A DNA stretch of 9,747 nt from Emcibacteraceae bacterium. Its GTDB lineage: Bacteria > Pseudomonadota > Alphaproteobacteria > Sphingomonadales > Emcibacteraceae. The stretch lies in the NCBI GenBank assembly GCA_016763335.1, contig JAESUD010000339.1, forward strand, positions 1 through 9,747. The letters are read 5' to 3'. Made by a program: the position numbers and the translations under genes. Positions 1 through 7,616 of this stretch are shown piece by piece (within the stretch, counting starts at the first letter, position 1; each line of letters opens with the position of its first letter). Under the pieces are notes generated by a model. The model did no database searches. It was not told where the DNA came from and saw only the letters and a program-made list of their open reading frames with translations.

Positions 1-25
1 ATTGGTTATTTTTGTTTATGGAAAA
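1..25. repeat. Terminal direct repeat, left copy (identical to 9723-9747)
   Basis: The 25 bases starting attggttatttttg are repeated exactly at the right end of the window. An exact 25-base match at precisely the two ends is the usual mark of a circular assembly (a k-mer overlap), or of a boundary between tandem units. An open reading frame continues through the join, which supports a genuine junction. It does not look like a transposon end: there is no inverted repeat and no neighbouring recombinase gene. Confidence 0.9.
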
Positions 26-52
26 GAATTTTTCAGTAGAAAAAACAGATAA
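1..52 (+). CDS. C-terminal tail of cytochrome c/FTR1 permease (continuation of the gene at the right edge)
   Basis: Bases 1-25 are identical to bases 9723-9747. Starting at base 2 (TTG), one frame reads a hydrophobic stretch (SLVIFVYG) and then a basic tail (FFSRKNR) before a TAA stop at 50-52. This fits the end of the last transmembrane helix of an FTR1-family permease, so I read it as the true 3' end of the gene that leaves the window at 9747. It is joined either because the molecule is circular or because the unit is tandemly repeated. The frame is -1 relative to the main permease frame, which if carried across the junction would instead end at the TAG at 93-95. The gene ends tail-to-tail with merR, about 46 bp away. 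I see no convincing terminator hairpin in 53-98. Confidence 0.55.
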   Translation, partial: LVIFVYGKEFFSRKNR

Positions 53-98
53 TATTGAGTGGGAATTTTTTGTAATTTATGAGCGCTGTAGTTAGGGC

Positions 99-569
99 TT
101 ATCCCAAGTGATTGGTAATGGTAGCATCATTTTTCTCTGATGTTGTCATTTTTATTTTTTCAGCTATCGCGTGGTCGGCGAGGGCCGTAATTATAAGACA
201 TTCGGAAACTTTTTCACCATGACACTGGAATATCATCCGCTGCATCTCTTTTTCCATTATAGATAGGACTCTAATCTTCTTTTGGATATTTTCTAGATTA
301 TTTTTAGCGATCTTGTCCACTTCTGCGCACGTATGATTAGGCTGATCTGAAAGCGCTAATAAGTCACGAATATCATCGAGTGTGAAACCTAACGCACGGC
401 TGTGTCGGATAAACATTAGGCGCTTTATATGGGAATTTCTATACATACGACGATTGTTATGGGCTCTGATAGCAGTAGGCATCACCCCAATTTGTTCATA
501 ATAGCGGATTGTCGGCACTTTACTATCAGTGCGCTTGGCAAGTTCGCCGATCATAAATTCTTCTGTCAT
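99..569 (-). CDS. MerR-family metal-responsive transcriptional activator (CadR/PbrR/ZntR-like)
   Basis: This encodes a 156-residue regulator, the normal length for MerR metal sensors. I start it at the ATG at 569-567 because a GAGGAG ribosome binding site lies about 8 bases upstream. The longer open frame up to 683 would run through the operator and into the neighbouring gene's start. The N-terminus holds the winged helix-turn-helix (IGELAKRTDS, then TIRYYEQIGVMP) followed by GFTLDDIRDLLAL, typical of the family. A long dimerization helix spans roughly residues 84-113. Cysteines at 81, 116 and 124 match the C-x34-C-x7-C layout of Zn/Cd/Pb sensors, with the last pair in a loop (CHGEKVSEC) followed by LIITALADH. 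From memory, similar regulators ending in a ...ECRVIE-LADH motif sit beside CDF transporters, as here. The inferred role is metal-bound activation of the two operators in this window, and autoregulation. The exact metal cannot be read from sequence. Confidence 0.9.
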   Translation of the reverse strand: MTEEFMIGELAKRTDSKVPTIRYYEQIGVMPTAIRAHNNRRMYRNSHIKRLMFIRHSRALGFTLDDIRDLLALSDQPNHTCAEVDKIAKNNLENIQKKIRVLSIMEKEMQRMIFQCHGEKVSECLIITALADHAIAEKIKMTTSEKNDATITNHLG

Positions 570-582
570 TTTCAAAACTCCT

Positions 583-613
583 CTTGCTCCTACAGTTACT
601 ATAGCATGTATAT
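583..613 (+). promoter_or_regulatory. MerR-type operator/promoter 1 (CDF-czc side)
   Basis: The promoter has a -35 TTGCTC (584-589) and a -10 TATATT (609-614) separated by 19 bp. This over-long spacer is the hallmark of promoters activated by MerR-family DNA distortion. The spacer carries an imperfect dyad, CTACAGT-t-ACTATAG, centred on base 597. Transcription should begin near 621 and give a leader of about 30 nt before the CDF start codon at 651. The site also overlaps the outward merR promoter, so binding should control both genes. A copy with one mismatch lies at 7546-7576. Confidence 0.85.
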
Positions 614-625
614 TTGACGTATCAA
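598..625 (-). promoter_or_regulatory. Probable merR promoter (leftward)
   Basis: On the minus strand a -35 TTGATA (625-620) and a -10 TATAGT (603-598) are separated by 16 bp. The promoter overlaps the operator dyad, so the regulator would occlude its own promoter, as is usual for divergent merR loci. The predicted leader to the ATG at 569 is about 20 nt and contains the GAGGAG ribosome binding site. Confidence 0.55.
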
Positions 626-650
626 TAAAATAAGTGATTCGGTAAGCTTT

Positions 651-1276
651 ATGGCAGATAATTGTGGGTGTGAAATAACTCAAAAATTTGACGGTTCTTC
701 AAAGGAATATAAACGTATTCTTGTGATTATTATTGCTATTAATTTAGTTATGTTTTTTGTAGAAGTAATAGGTGGTATTTCCTCAAGGTCGGTGGCACTT
801 CTCGCCGATTCTCTTGATTTTCTGGGAGACACAACGACGTATACTATCTCCCTTCTAGTGATTGGACTATCTTTAGCGACAAGAGCTAAAGCTGGAATGT
901 TTAAAGGAATATCTCTTTAGTTGTTGCAACCTGGGTGCTAGGAACTACAGCTTACCGAATAATGTATATCGAGGTGCCTGAACCAATGACAATGGGGGCA
1001 GTAGGAATTGTGGCATTCGGGGCAAACGTTTTAAGTGCTTTATTGCTACTTCGTTATAAAGACGGAGATTCAAACGTAAGGTCCGTGTGGTTATGTAGCA
1101 GAAACGATGCAATTGGCAACCTTGCGGTGGTTATCGCCGCATCTGGCATCGCTGCTAGCGACACTGCTTGGCCGGATTTGATCGTTGCTTTTGTTTTAGC
1201 TGGTCTATTTTTAAACTCTGCAGTTCAAATTATACGACTGTCAAGGGCGGAACTTAAACTGAGTGCGATAGGATGA
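651..1276 (+). pseudogene. CDF-family cation transporter, frameshifted
   Basis: Two frames together encode one cation diffusion facilitator-like inner-membrane exporter of about 208 residues. Positions 651-920 give the N-terminal half: a CGC motif at residues 5-7, TM1 around 23-42, and TM2 with LLADSLDFLGD carrying D53, D56 and D60. Positions 905-1276 in the -1 frame give the rest: SLVVATWVLGTTAYR, then MRYKDGD-like RYKDGDSNVRSVWLCSRND with AIGNLAVVIAA, and a last helix (WPDLIVAFVLAGLF). The RSVWLCSRNDAIGN block is characteristic of a short CDF subgroup usually found beside MerR regulators (recalled, not searched). The frame changes between 905 and 917, near a TCTCTT run, where the first frame stops at TAG 918-920. 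Neither half alone should form a working transporter. A GTG at 935 has no evident ribosome binding site. The cause may be real inactivation or a one-base assembly deletion. No canonical -1 slippery heptamer is present, so programmed frameshifting is unlikely. Confidence 0.85.
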
Positions 1277-1323
1277 ATAGATTTTTATGATCAGTGATTT
1301 ATACATTAGTGACAACCTTTAAT

Positions 1324-1650
1324 ATGAAAAAATATATTAATATATTATTGCTTACTATCTTCGTTGTTGGGGCAACAGTTGATATTGCTGTCATTGATAC
1401 TGTTGAATTTCAACATGAGCAGATTGAAGGAACTCCACAAAAATTATCATCAAACGTTGAACAAGAGACAAATATCGATAAAGAACTGCATTGTGCAGAC
1501 CACTGTTTACACCATCTAATTCCAATCACTATATTAGATATAAAACATACGGTTGAATTGAATGTTAAAGGTATCTCTTTTGGCAATTACACTATGATCT
1601 CTTTGCTATCCAAGCCATCTACACCTCCTCCTCTTTACCAACTCTCGTAG
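1324..1650 (+). CDS. CzcI-like small periplasmic metal-binding protein
   Basis: This is a 108-residue protein with an N-terminal export signal or anchor (MKKYINILLLTIFVVGATVD). It has an FQHEQ motif near residue 26, a Cys/His cluster (HCADHCLHH) around residues 56-64, and a proline-rich C-terminus (SKPSTPPPLYQLS). CzcI proteins of czc operons share this plan: signal peptide, a -QHE- motif, a C/H-rich centre and a Pro-containing tail. The position directly before czcC also fits. CzcI is linked to regulation of czc expression in Cupriavidus; a periplasmic metal-binding role here is inferred. I prefer ATG 1324, which precedes the MKKY signal sequence, to the GTG at 1294; neither has a strong ribosome binding site. 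It follows the CDF gene by 47 bp with no obvious terminator between, so it probably shares the upstream MerR-controlled transcript. Confidence 0.6.
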   Translation: MKKYINILLLTIFVVGATVDIAVIDTVEFQHEQIEGTPQKLSSNVEQETNIDKELHCADHCLHHLIPITILDIKHTVELNVKGISFGNYTMISLLSKPSTPPPLYQLS

Positions 1651-1694
1651 ATAAATGCTCTAAGAAAAATTAGAGAAAAATAAACTTTTAAACA

Positions 1695-2972
1695 ATGAGA
1701 GTAAACCGTATGAGAACCGTACGTAATTCCATATTTAGTGTGTCGATAATTAGTATCTGCATGTCAATTATTCCAGTGTCTTTTGCACAAGAAGCAGCTA
1801 AAAGACCCGTATTACACGAATTTATTACCCAAATATTGGAGGGACACCCCTCACTATTATCAACCGAAGCTAGCCTGAGAGCCGTCGAGGCGCGTGCTCA
1901 AGGGAAAGCACGATCAATTTATAATCCCGAAATAGAAATCGGCTACGTAAATAATCGAGACAGAGATAAAGAGATTGGTATCTCCCAGACCATTGATTGG
2001 TCGGGAAAACGACGTGCTCGATCTAAAGTAGGACGTGCGGAAGTTGCAGCATCCAAATCGGTGTATTTTCTAGTAAAGAAAGACCTGATCACGGAGATGC
2101 TGCAAAGTTTGACTGAATATCAAACGGCATTAAAAATTTATAAAGTGGCAGAAGACCGAACCAGTTTAAGCGAGGACTTTTTGAAACTCGCTCAAAGAAG
2201 AAATTTGGCTGGTGAACTTCCACGATCTGAGCTTTTAACGGCGATGTTGGCACTTTCTGAATCTCAAGCAGTAAAAAATAAAGCATCTAGCGAATTGTCA
2301 CAATCTAAAGAAAACTTAATTGCTTTGGTGGGTGAAGATCGCGAGGTATGGCCAAACTTAAGCGGAATACCTGTTGCTAATGATGCGCTTACATTTGTAG
2401 ATGACATCGAGACCTTGCCAGAAATAGCTTTAGCAAGAAATCAGATAGAAATTTCCAAAGCGCAGATAAATGTAGCAAGATCAGAGCGAAAGCCTGATCC
2501 GACAATAGGAGTAGCTATTAGGCAGGAAGGTGGAGGATCACGTTTTGATGCTGAACCACGCCACACCTCGGTCGGTCTAAAATTATCTCTGCCAATTCCT
2601 ATTTGGAATAGCTACAAAGCTGAAGTGCGAGCTTCAGGGGCAGATTTAAATCAAGCTGAGCAAGATTATTTTGTTATTGAGAACAAGGTCAGAGCCCGAC
2701 TTGACGCGACTATAAATAGGTACCAGTCAGCAGCCAGTGCTTGGAGCGAGTGGAGTAAGCAAGGGGCAATGCCGTTAAGTGAGCAGCGGGACCTGCTTAA
2801 GAGGCTATTAGAAGCACAAGAAATAGGTGCTGTAGATTATCTTATCCAACTTAATCAAACCTTCGAAGTCGAAAACACATCCATCGAGCTTAACGGCAGA
2901 TTATGGAATGCTTGGTTTGCTTGGCAAAATGCCAGCAACACCTTTGACGTATGGCTGGAGAAAATACAATGA
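1695..2972 (+). CDS. czcC: CzcC-like outer-membrane efflux protein (TolC/OEP family)
   Basis: This is the outer-membrane channel of the tripartite HME-RND metal efflux system, 425 residues, a normal length for CzcC. The signal peptide covers about residues 1-31, with a likely cleavage after VSFA (before QEAAK). The mature protein has two alpha-helical OEP repeats rich in long amphipathic helices, with typical landmarks: EIGYVNNRDRDKEIGISQ (strand region), SLPIPIWNSYKAEV at the start of the second repeat, and a final YLIQLNQTFEVE block. A second in-frame ATG at 1710 (MRTVRNS) is also a possible start: it has a GAGAG about 8 bases upstream and gives a more compact signal peptide. The stop codon overlaps the czcB start (ATGA), indicating coupled translation. 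Confidence 0.9.
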   Translation: MRVNRMRTVRNSIFSVSIISICMSIIPVSFAQEAAKRPVLHEFITQILEGHPSLLSTEASLRAVEARAQGKARSIYNPEIEIGYVNNRDRDKEIGISQTIDWSGKRRARSKVGRAEVAASKSVYFLVKKDLITEMLQSLTEYQTALKIYKVAEDRTSLSEDFLKLAQRRNLAGELPRSELLTAMLALSESQAVKNKASSELSQSKENLIALVGEDREVWPNLSGIPVANDALTFVDDIETLPEIALARNQIEISKAQINVARSERKPDPTIGVAIRQEGGGSRFDAEPRHTSVGLKLSLPIPIWNSYKAEVRASGADLNQAEQDYFVIENKVRARLDATINRYQSAASAWSEWSKQGAMPLSEQRDLLKRLLEAQEIGAVDYLIQLNQTFEVENTSIELNGRLWNAWFAWQNASNTFDVWLEKIQ

Positions 2973-4126
2973 GAATGAGAATGAAAATGAAAAAAATAAA
3001 CAACGTAACTTTACTGATACTTTCAGGTTTAATAATTGCAATATCATCAAACATAATACCTTACGCTAACTTCAATGTTGCCCTCGCACAAGAGGAGGTA
3101 CATGAAGAAGGTGAAGAAGAAATTATCTTAACTGCTGAACAAATTCTCAGTGCTGGTATTACCACTAAAACTATGATGTTAGACAGTATAGAAAAAAGCC
3201 TTCAAACCACGGGTGAAGTTAAGGCCAATGAATACGAGTCTGTTTTGATTACGCCCCGTATTTCTTCTATAGTCATTGATAGGCACTCCCGCTTAGGAGA
3301 GAGAGTTAATAAAGGCCAACTTCTTATAACTTTATTTAGCGTTGAGATGGCCAGTTCCCAGTCAAAATTTATAAATGCTTCGCAGGAATGGGATCGGGTT
3401 AAAGAATTAGGTAGAGATATTGTTTCAGCTAAACGTTTTGTACAGGCAGAAACGGATTATCGTGAAATTCTTGCCCGACTAATGGCCTATGGTATGTCCA
3501 ATAGTGATATAGACAAATTATATAAAACAAGCACCCTAGATAAACCAGGTGAATACGAATTGTATGCCTCTAAAAGTGGCACAATTTCATCAGATGACTT
3601 CTTAATTGGTGCGATGGTCGACGCGGGTACAATACTATTTAAGATTATCAACGAAGAAACAGTTTGGATTGAAAGTCCCCTTCCTTCAAGTCAGTTTGAA
3701 GACGCTTTTAACGCAACAAGAGCGATAATTAAAATTGATGAGTTTGTTGGAGAAGCGCGTGTTATTTCCGCAGGTGAAACTGTTGATGAAGCAACACGTC
3801 GCCGTAACATCAGGCTAATTATTGAAAATGCGGATCATAAGCTACACCCGGGACAATTCGTTGATGTAGAATTTTTAAGTCCTGGTAGTAATCAGGGTTT
3901 AATTGTGCCGAAAGATGCAGTGTTACGATCTTCTGATGGTGATTGGCTTCTTTTTGTTCAAGATGAGGATGGTGGGTTTCTCCCGCGTGAGGTCGAAATT
4001 TTAAATTCTTCAGGTGATCAATATGAAGTTTCTGGTGTAGTAGTAGGCGAAAGCATTGTCATTACTGGTGCCTTCTTTATTCAATCTGAACTCGCTAAAA
4101 GCGGTTTCAGTGTTCACAACCATTAA
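2969..4126 (+). CDS. czcB: CzcB-like periplasmic adaptor (membrane fusion protein)
   Basis: This 385-residue protein links the RND pump to the outer-membrane channel. I choose ATG 2969 because it overlaps the czcC stop as ATGA and has GGAG 8 bases upstream; a longer frame opening at 2951 lies inside czcC. The start region is a run of alternating ATG codons (2969, 2975, 2981, 2987), so initiation could be heterogeneous. The order is: hydrophobic signal/anchor (VTLLILSGLIIAIS), a short acidic His-containing stretch (VHEEGEEEIILTAEQ), a barrel-sandwich/lipoyl half (GEVKANEYESVLITPR, RLGERVNKGQLL), a short helical hairpin, the second half (GEYELYASKSGTIS), a beta-barrel (FVGEARVISAGE) and a membrane-proximal domain (GLIVPKDAVLRS). 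It lacks the long His-rich N-terminus of Cupriavidus CzcB. Confidence 0.9.
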   Translation: MRMRMKMKKINNVTLLILSGLIIAISSNIIPYANFNVALAQEEVHEEGEEEIILTAEQILSAGITTKTMMLDSIEKSLQTTGEVKANEYESVLITPRISSIVIDRHSRLGERVNKGQLLITLFSVEMASSQSKFINASQEWDRVKELGRDIVSAKRFVQAETDYREILARLMAYGMSNSDIDKLYKTSTLDKPGEYELYASKSGTISSDDFLIGAMVDAGTILFKIINEETVWIESPLPSSQFEDAFNATRAIIKIDEFVGEARVISAGETVDEATRRRNIRLIIENADHKLHPGQFVDVEFLSPGSNQGLIVPKDAVLRSSDGDWLLFVQDEDGGFLPREVEILNSSGDQYEVSGVVVGESIVITGAFFIQSELAKSGFSVHNH

Positions 4127-4137
4127 AGGATGCACAC

Positions 4138-7100
4138 ATGTTAAATAAGTTAATAGATTTTGGCATTATAAATAGATTTTTAGTGCTCTTGGCTACGCTC
4201 GTTTTAATAGCTTCGAGTGTCATAATACTGCCGAGCATTAACCTTGATGCTTTCCCTGATGTAACTAACGTACAAGTAACCATTAATACTGAAGCAACGG
4301 GCCTTGCAGCAAAAGAAGTAGAACAGCTAATTACTTTTCCAGTTGAAGCTGTAATGTATGCTTTGCCTGATGTGGAGGAAGTCAGGTCCATTTCAAAATC
4401 CGGGTTGTCCGTCATCACTGTTGTGTTTAAAGAGGGTACTGATATTTATTTTGCGAGGCAATTAGTCTTTGAAAAATTGCAATCCGCTAAAGAAGATATT
4501 CCTGCAGGTGTAGGAGTGCCGGAAATGGGGCCTAATACTTCTGGTCTTGGTCAAGTCTTTCAATATGCATTGCTGTCGGAAGACAGCGGTAAATACGATG
4601 CGATGGCTTTAAGAAGCTTAAATGATTGGGTCGTGAAATTATTGCTTATGCCGATTGAAGGTGTAACGGAAGTTTTGTCATTTGGCGGAGAAGTTAGACA
4701 GTATCAAGTGCAAGTTAATCCTGAAAATTTACTTAATTATAATCTAACTGTTGCTGGAATAATTGAAGCGATCGAAAATAATAACAAAAATGCTGGTGGT
4801 TGGTATATGGATCGCGGCAATGAACAACTTGTTATTCGCGGTGTTGGTTGGATACGAGGTGAAGAAGACGGCTTATCAGATATTGCCAATATTCCTCTGA
4901 AAGAAAAAGACGGTAGCGTCGTGTATGTATCAGATGTTGCTCGCGTGGAATTTGGTGGTGAAATACGCCAAGGAGCTGTTACGATGACGCGTCGTTCAGG
5001 TGATAAAATTGAGGTCTTGGGCGAGGTGGTTACAGGAATTGTTCTGAAGCGCCTAGGTGCTAACACTAAACTTACTATTGATAGTATCAAGGAAAGACTG
5101 CCCATCATTCAAGCTGCCCTGCCTGATGGTGTAACTATTGAATCCGTATATGATCAAGCAGATTTGGTTTCTAAAGCGGTGAGTACGGTTACGCAAGCTC
5201 TGATACAAGCGTTTGTGTTAATCGTTATCGTCTTATTTCTGTTTCTTCTCAATATCCGCGCTGCTGGACTGGTCTTATTATCAATACCTTTATCAATATT
5301 GATGGCGTTATCTGTTATGTCCATCAATGGTATCTCGGCAAACTTAATGTCTTTAGGGGGTATGGCAATAGCCATAGGCATGATGGTTGACGGCTCTGTG
5401 GTGATGATGGAAAATATTTTTAGTCATCTAACTAGAAGGCATCCGAGTAAAATTATTGGTCAAGAAAGTCATGGCTTAAGATTGGTTATCCAAGAAGCGT
5501 CCCGTGAGATTGGAAGGCCCGTGTTCTTTGCTGTGATGATCATAATCGTTGTATTTGCTCCTTTATTTAGTCTCGAAGGTGTGGAAGGTAAATTATTCCA
5601 ACCTATGGCCTTGTCTATTGTGCTCACGATGCTAGGGTCTTTGATTGTTGCCTTGCTTATTTTGCCACCATTAGCAACTTACTTATTTAAAAATGGGGTA
5701 AGGGAAAAAGATAACAAGCCTTTGAAATGGATGGAAACTCATTATAGGCGCATCCTGATTTGGGTTCTGGGCAATTCAAAAAAAGTAATGATTACTGCGG
5801 GTGCAATTTTTTTATTATCCCTAAGTCTTGTCCCGTTCTTAGGCACTGAGTTTGTTCCTGAATTAGAAGAAGGTACTTTGAATATTCGCGTGACATTGGC
5901 ACCTTCTACATCACTTAAAACAGCCGTAGATATAGCGAAAATTTTGGAAGCTAAATTAATAAAATTTCCTGAAGCCTTATTCGTATCAAGTCGCATCGGC
6001 CGCGCGGAATTAGGAGGTGATCCTGAACCTGTTTCAAATATTGAACTGCTTGTGGGCGTTAAAGAAGTTGACAAATGGGAATCTGCTACAAATAGGCAAG
6101 AACTACAACAACTCATGGAACAAGAAATGTCCGTTTTTCCTGGTCTATTATTTTCTTTTTCTCAACCAATCGCCACACGTGTTGATGAACTGCTATCCGG
6201 CGTTAAAGCAGAATTGGCCATAAAATTATTTGGCCCTGATCTAGACATCTTAGCCAGTAAAGGAAAAGAAATTGAAACTTTGGTGAAATCTATAAGTGGA
6301 ACACGAGATGTTGCAATGGAGCAAGTAACGGGCGAGGCACAACTTGTAATTACACCAAATCGCGACCTTGTTTCTCGTTACGGCCTTTCTGTAGGTCAAG
6401 TCATGGATTTAGTCTCTAATTCCATAGGTGGTAAAGCTGCAGGACAAGTCATACAAGGAAATGAAAGATATGATATTTACGTACGTCTAGATAAGGAGTT
6501 TCGTAAAGATGTTGAAACAATTTCAAATCTTACTCTAATTTCAATTAACGGTGCTTGGGTAAGATTAGGTGATATCGCAGATGTTAGTATCCAAGATGGA
6601 CCTACGCAAATTCGCAGGGATAATGTTCAACGTCGCGTCGTGATCCAGAGTAATGTTGAAGGCCGAGATATGGGCAGCTTGGTTGCGGAACTGAGTAGTC
6701 GAATTGAGGCTGAAATAGATTTACCAGCGGGTTATGCCGTAGAATTCGGGGGTCAATATGAAAATCAGCAACGTGCTCAAGCTAAACTGATGATTGTCGT
6801 TCCAATATCAATGGCTCTAATTTTATTATTGCTCTATTTTGCATTTGGTTCGATGAAACAAGCTTCTCTCATAATGCTGAATGTTCCAATGGCTCTCGTT
6901 GGTGGCATAGTGGGTCTTTTTATAAGCGGGCAATATTTATCTGTACCAGGCTCTATTGGCTTTATCACTTTATTTGGCATTGCTATCTTAAATGGTGTCG
7001 TCTTGGTCAATTCGTATAATGAACGATTATCTAGAGGAGAAAGCATCTTTGATAGTGTGTTAGAAGGTACTGTTTCTAGGTTGCGACCCGTATTAATGAC

Positions 7101-7281
7101 AGCAATCACAAGTATGCTTGGTCTAATTCCTCTACTTATTGCCACGGGAGTAGGGTCTGAAATACAGAGACCTTTAGCGACTGTCGTTGTAGGTGGAATT
7201 ATCACGAGCACGTTGCTTACATTGATATTATTACCTGCAGTTTACAATAGATTTATGCAACATGATTTTGAGCAAGATTAG
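4138..7281 (+). CDS. czcA: CzcA-like HME-RND heavy-metal efflux pump
   Basis: This is the proton-driven inner-membrane transporter of the CzcCBA complex, exporting divalent metal from periplasm or cytoplasm. At 1047 residues it is of normal length. It begins LIDFGIINRFLVLLATLVL (TM1) and contains FPDVTNVQVTI and FPVEAVMYALPDVEEVRS, both typical of CzcA/CusA. RVDELLSGVKAELAIKLFG starts at residue 681, and the two TM bundles end with LLPAVYNRF. The TM4 signature reads AIAIGMMVDGSVVMMEN, with D418 and E425 in the same spacing as D408 and E415 of Cupriavidus CzcA; the first aspartate (D402 in CzcA) is A412 here. The substrate is therefore uncertain among Zn, Cd, Co and related ions. The start has AAGGA about 7 bases upstream and lies 11 bp after czcB. 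Confidence 0.93.
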   Translation: MLNKLIDFGIINRFLVLLATLVLIASSVIILPSINLDAFPDVTNVQVTINTEATGLAAKEVEQLITFPVEAVMYALPDVEEVRSISKSGLSVITVVFKEGTDIYFARQLVFEKLQSAKEDIPAGVGVPEMGPNTSGLGQVFQYALLSEDSGKYDAMALRSLNDWVVKLLLMPIEGVTEVLSFGGEVRQYQVQVNPENLLNYNLTVAGIIEAIENNNKNAGGWYMDRGNEQLVIRGVGWIRGEEDGLSDIANIPLKEKDGSVVYVSDVARVEFGGEIRQGAVTMTRRSGDKIEVLGEVVTGIVLKRLGANTKLTIDSIKERLPIIQAALPDGVTIESVYDQADLVSKAVSTVTQALIQAFVLIVIVLFLFLLNIRAAGLVLLSIPLSILMALSVMSINGISANLMSLGGMAIAIGMMVDGSVVMMENIFSHLTRRHPSKIIGQESHGLRLVIQEASREIGRPVFFAVMIIIVVFAPLFSLEGVEGKLFQPMALSIVLTMLGSLIVALLILPPLATYLFKNGVREKDNKPLKWMETHYRRILIWVLGNSKKVMITAGAIFLLSLSLVPFLGTEFVPELEEGTLNIRVTLAPSTSLKTAVDIAKILEAKLIKFPEALFVSSRIGRAELGGDPEPVSNIELLVGVKEVDKWESATNRQELQQLMEQEMSVFPGLLFSFSQPIATRVDELLSGVKAELAIKLFGPDLDILASKGKEIETLVKSISGTRDVAMEQVTGEAQLVITPNRDLVSRYGLSVGQVMDLVSNSIGGKAAGQVIQGNERYDIYVRLDKEFRKDVETISNLTLISINGAWVRLGDIADVSIQDGPTQIRRDNVQRRVVIQSNVEGRDMGSLVAELSSRIEAEIDLPAGYAVEFGGQYENQQRAQAKLMIVVPISMALILLLLYFAFGSMKQASLIMLNVPMALVGGIVGLFISGQYLSVPGSIGFITLFGIAILNGVVLVNSYNERLSRGESIFDSVLEGTVSRLRPVLMTAITSMLGLIPLLIATGVGSEIQRPLATVVVGGIITSTLLTLILLPAVYNRFMQHDFEQD

Positions 7282-7292
7282 CGATAAACAAG

Positions 7293-7322
7293 TCTCCGGA
7301 GGAGCGCTGTGCTCCTCCGAGA
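7293..7322 (+). terminator. Hairpin terminator after czcA
   Basis: TCTCCGGAGGAGC pairs with GCTCCTCCGAGA across a GCTGT loop, giving a GC-rich stem of 12 bp with one bulged C. It lies 12 bases after the czcA stop and is followed by an AT-rich stretch (tattatatttta) rather than a clean T run. It is the only strong hairpin in the spacer and should separate the czc transcript from the permease unit. Confidence 0.7.
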
Positions 7323-7545
7323 TATTATATTTTAGATACAAAAAACTAAAAAATTAATCCAATTGATGAATGAAATGTCGTTATCGAAAAAGTGTATGAA
7401 ATACTTTGCTCACACCTGCTTACTCACAACAATGATAGCTTTTCTTCTTCCCCATTTTAAACACTGTAATAGGTTTGCTGTCTTATTTGAAATATTTATC
7501 AATTATAACTTTATATTGAAATTCTTTTTCTTGTGTTAATATTTT
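7323..7545. other. AT-rich intergenic spacer with no convincing gene
   Basis: The spacer between czcA and the second operator is very AT-rich. It contains one 57-codon open frame (7366-7539, starting MNEMSLSKKCMK and ending FFFLC) without a recognisable ribosome binding site, family motif or good start context. I do not call it a gene. I see no iterons, DnaA box clusters or inverted repeats that would mark a replication origin. Confidence 0.5.
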
Positions 7546-7576
7546 CTTGCTCCTACAGTCACTATAGCATGTATAT
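7546..7576 (+). promoter_or_regulatory. MerR-type operator/promoter 2 (permease side)
   Basis: The 31 bases here match 583-613 with a single mismatch at the dyad centre (C at 7560 instead of T). The -35 TTGCTC (7547-7552) and -10 TATATG (7572-7577) are 19 bp apart, and the dyad is CTACAGT-c-ACTATAG. The flanking sequence is unrelated to that of operator 1, so this is a conserved binding site and not a recent segmental copy. It faces rightward with a leader of about 33 nt to the small membrane protein gene, so the same MerR should control this second unit. Confidence 0.85.
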
Positions 7577-7616
7577 GGACGAGTGAACAATTAACCACAC
7601 ACATTAGGATACAACG

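Noticed and set aside
1..25. Transposon or integron end at the window edge
   Set aside because: The repeat is direct, lies within a coding sequence, and has no inverted partner or recombinase gene nearby.
570..683. N-terminal extension of the MerR protein by 38 residues
   Set aside because: The extension runs through the operator and into the divergent gene's start. The ATG at 569 has a strong ribosome binding site and gives the family's normal N-terminus.
905..920. Programmed ribosomal frameshift in the CDF gene
   Set aside because: The CTT TAG stop context resembles the prfB +1 site, but the needed shift is -1, and no X-XXY-YYZ slippery heptamer lies in frame.
4107..5381. Several open frames on the minus strand within czcA and czcB
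   Set aside because: They are antisense shadows of conserved RND and adaptor coding sequence, with no family motifs or start signals.
7366..7539. 57-codon open frame in the AT-rich spacer
   Set aside because: No ribosome binding site, no recognisable motif, very low-complexity AT-driven composition; it ends just before the operator and lies between a terminator and a promoter.
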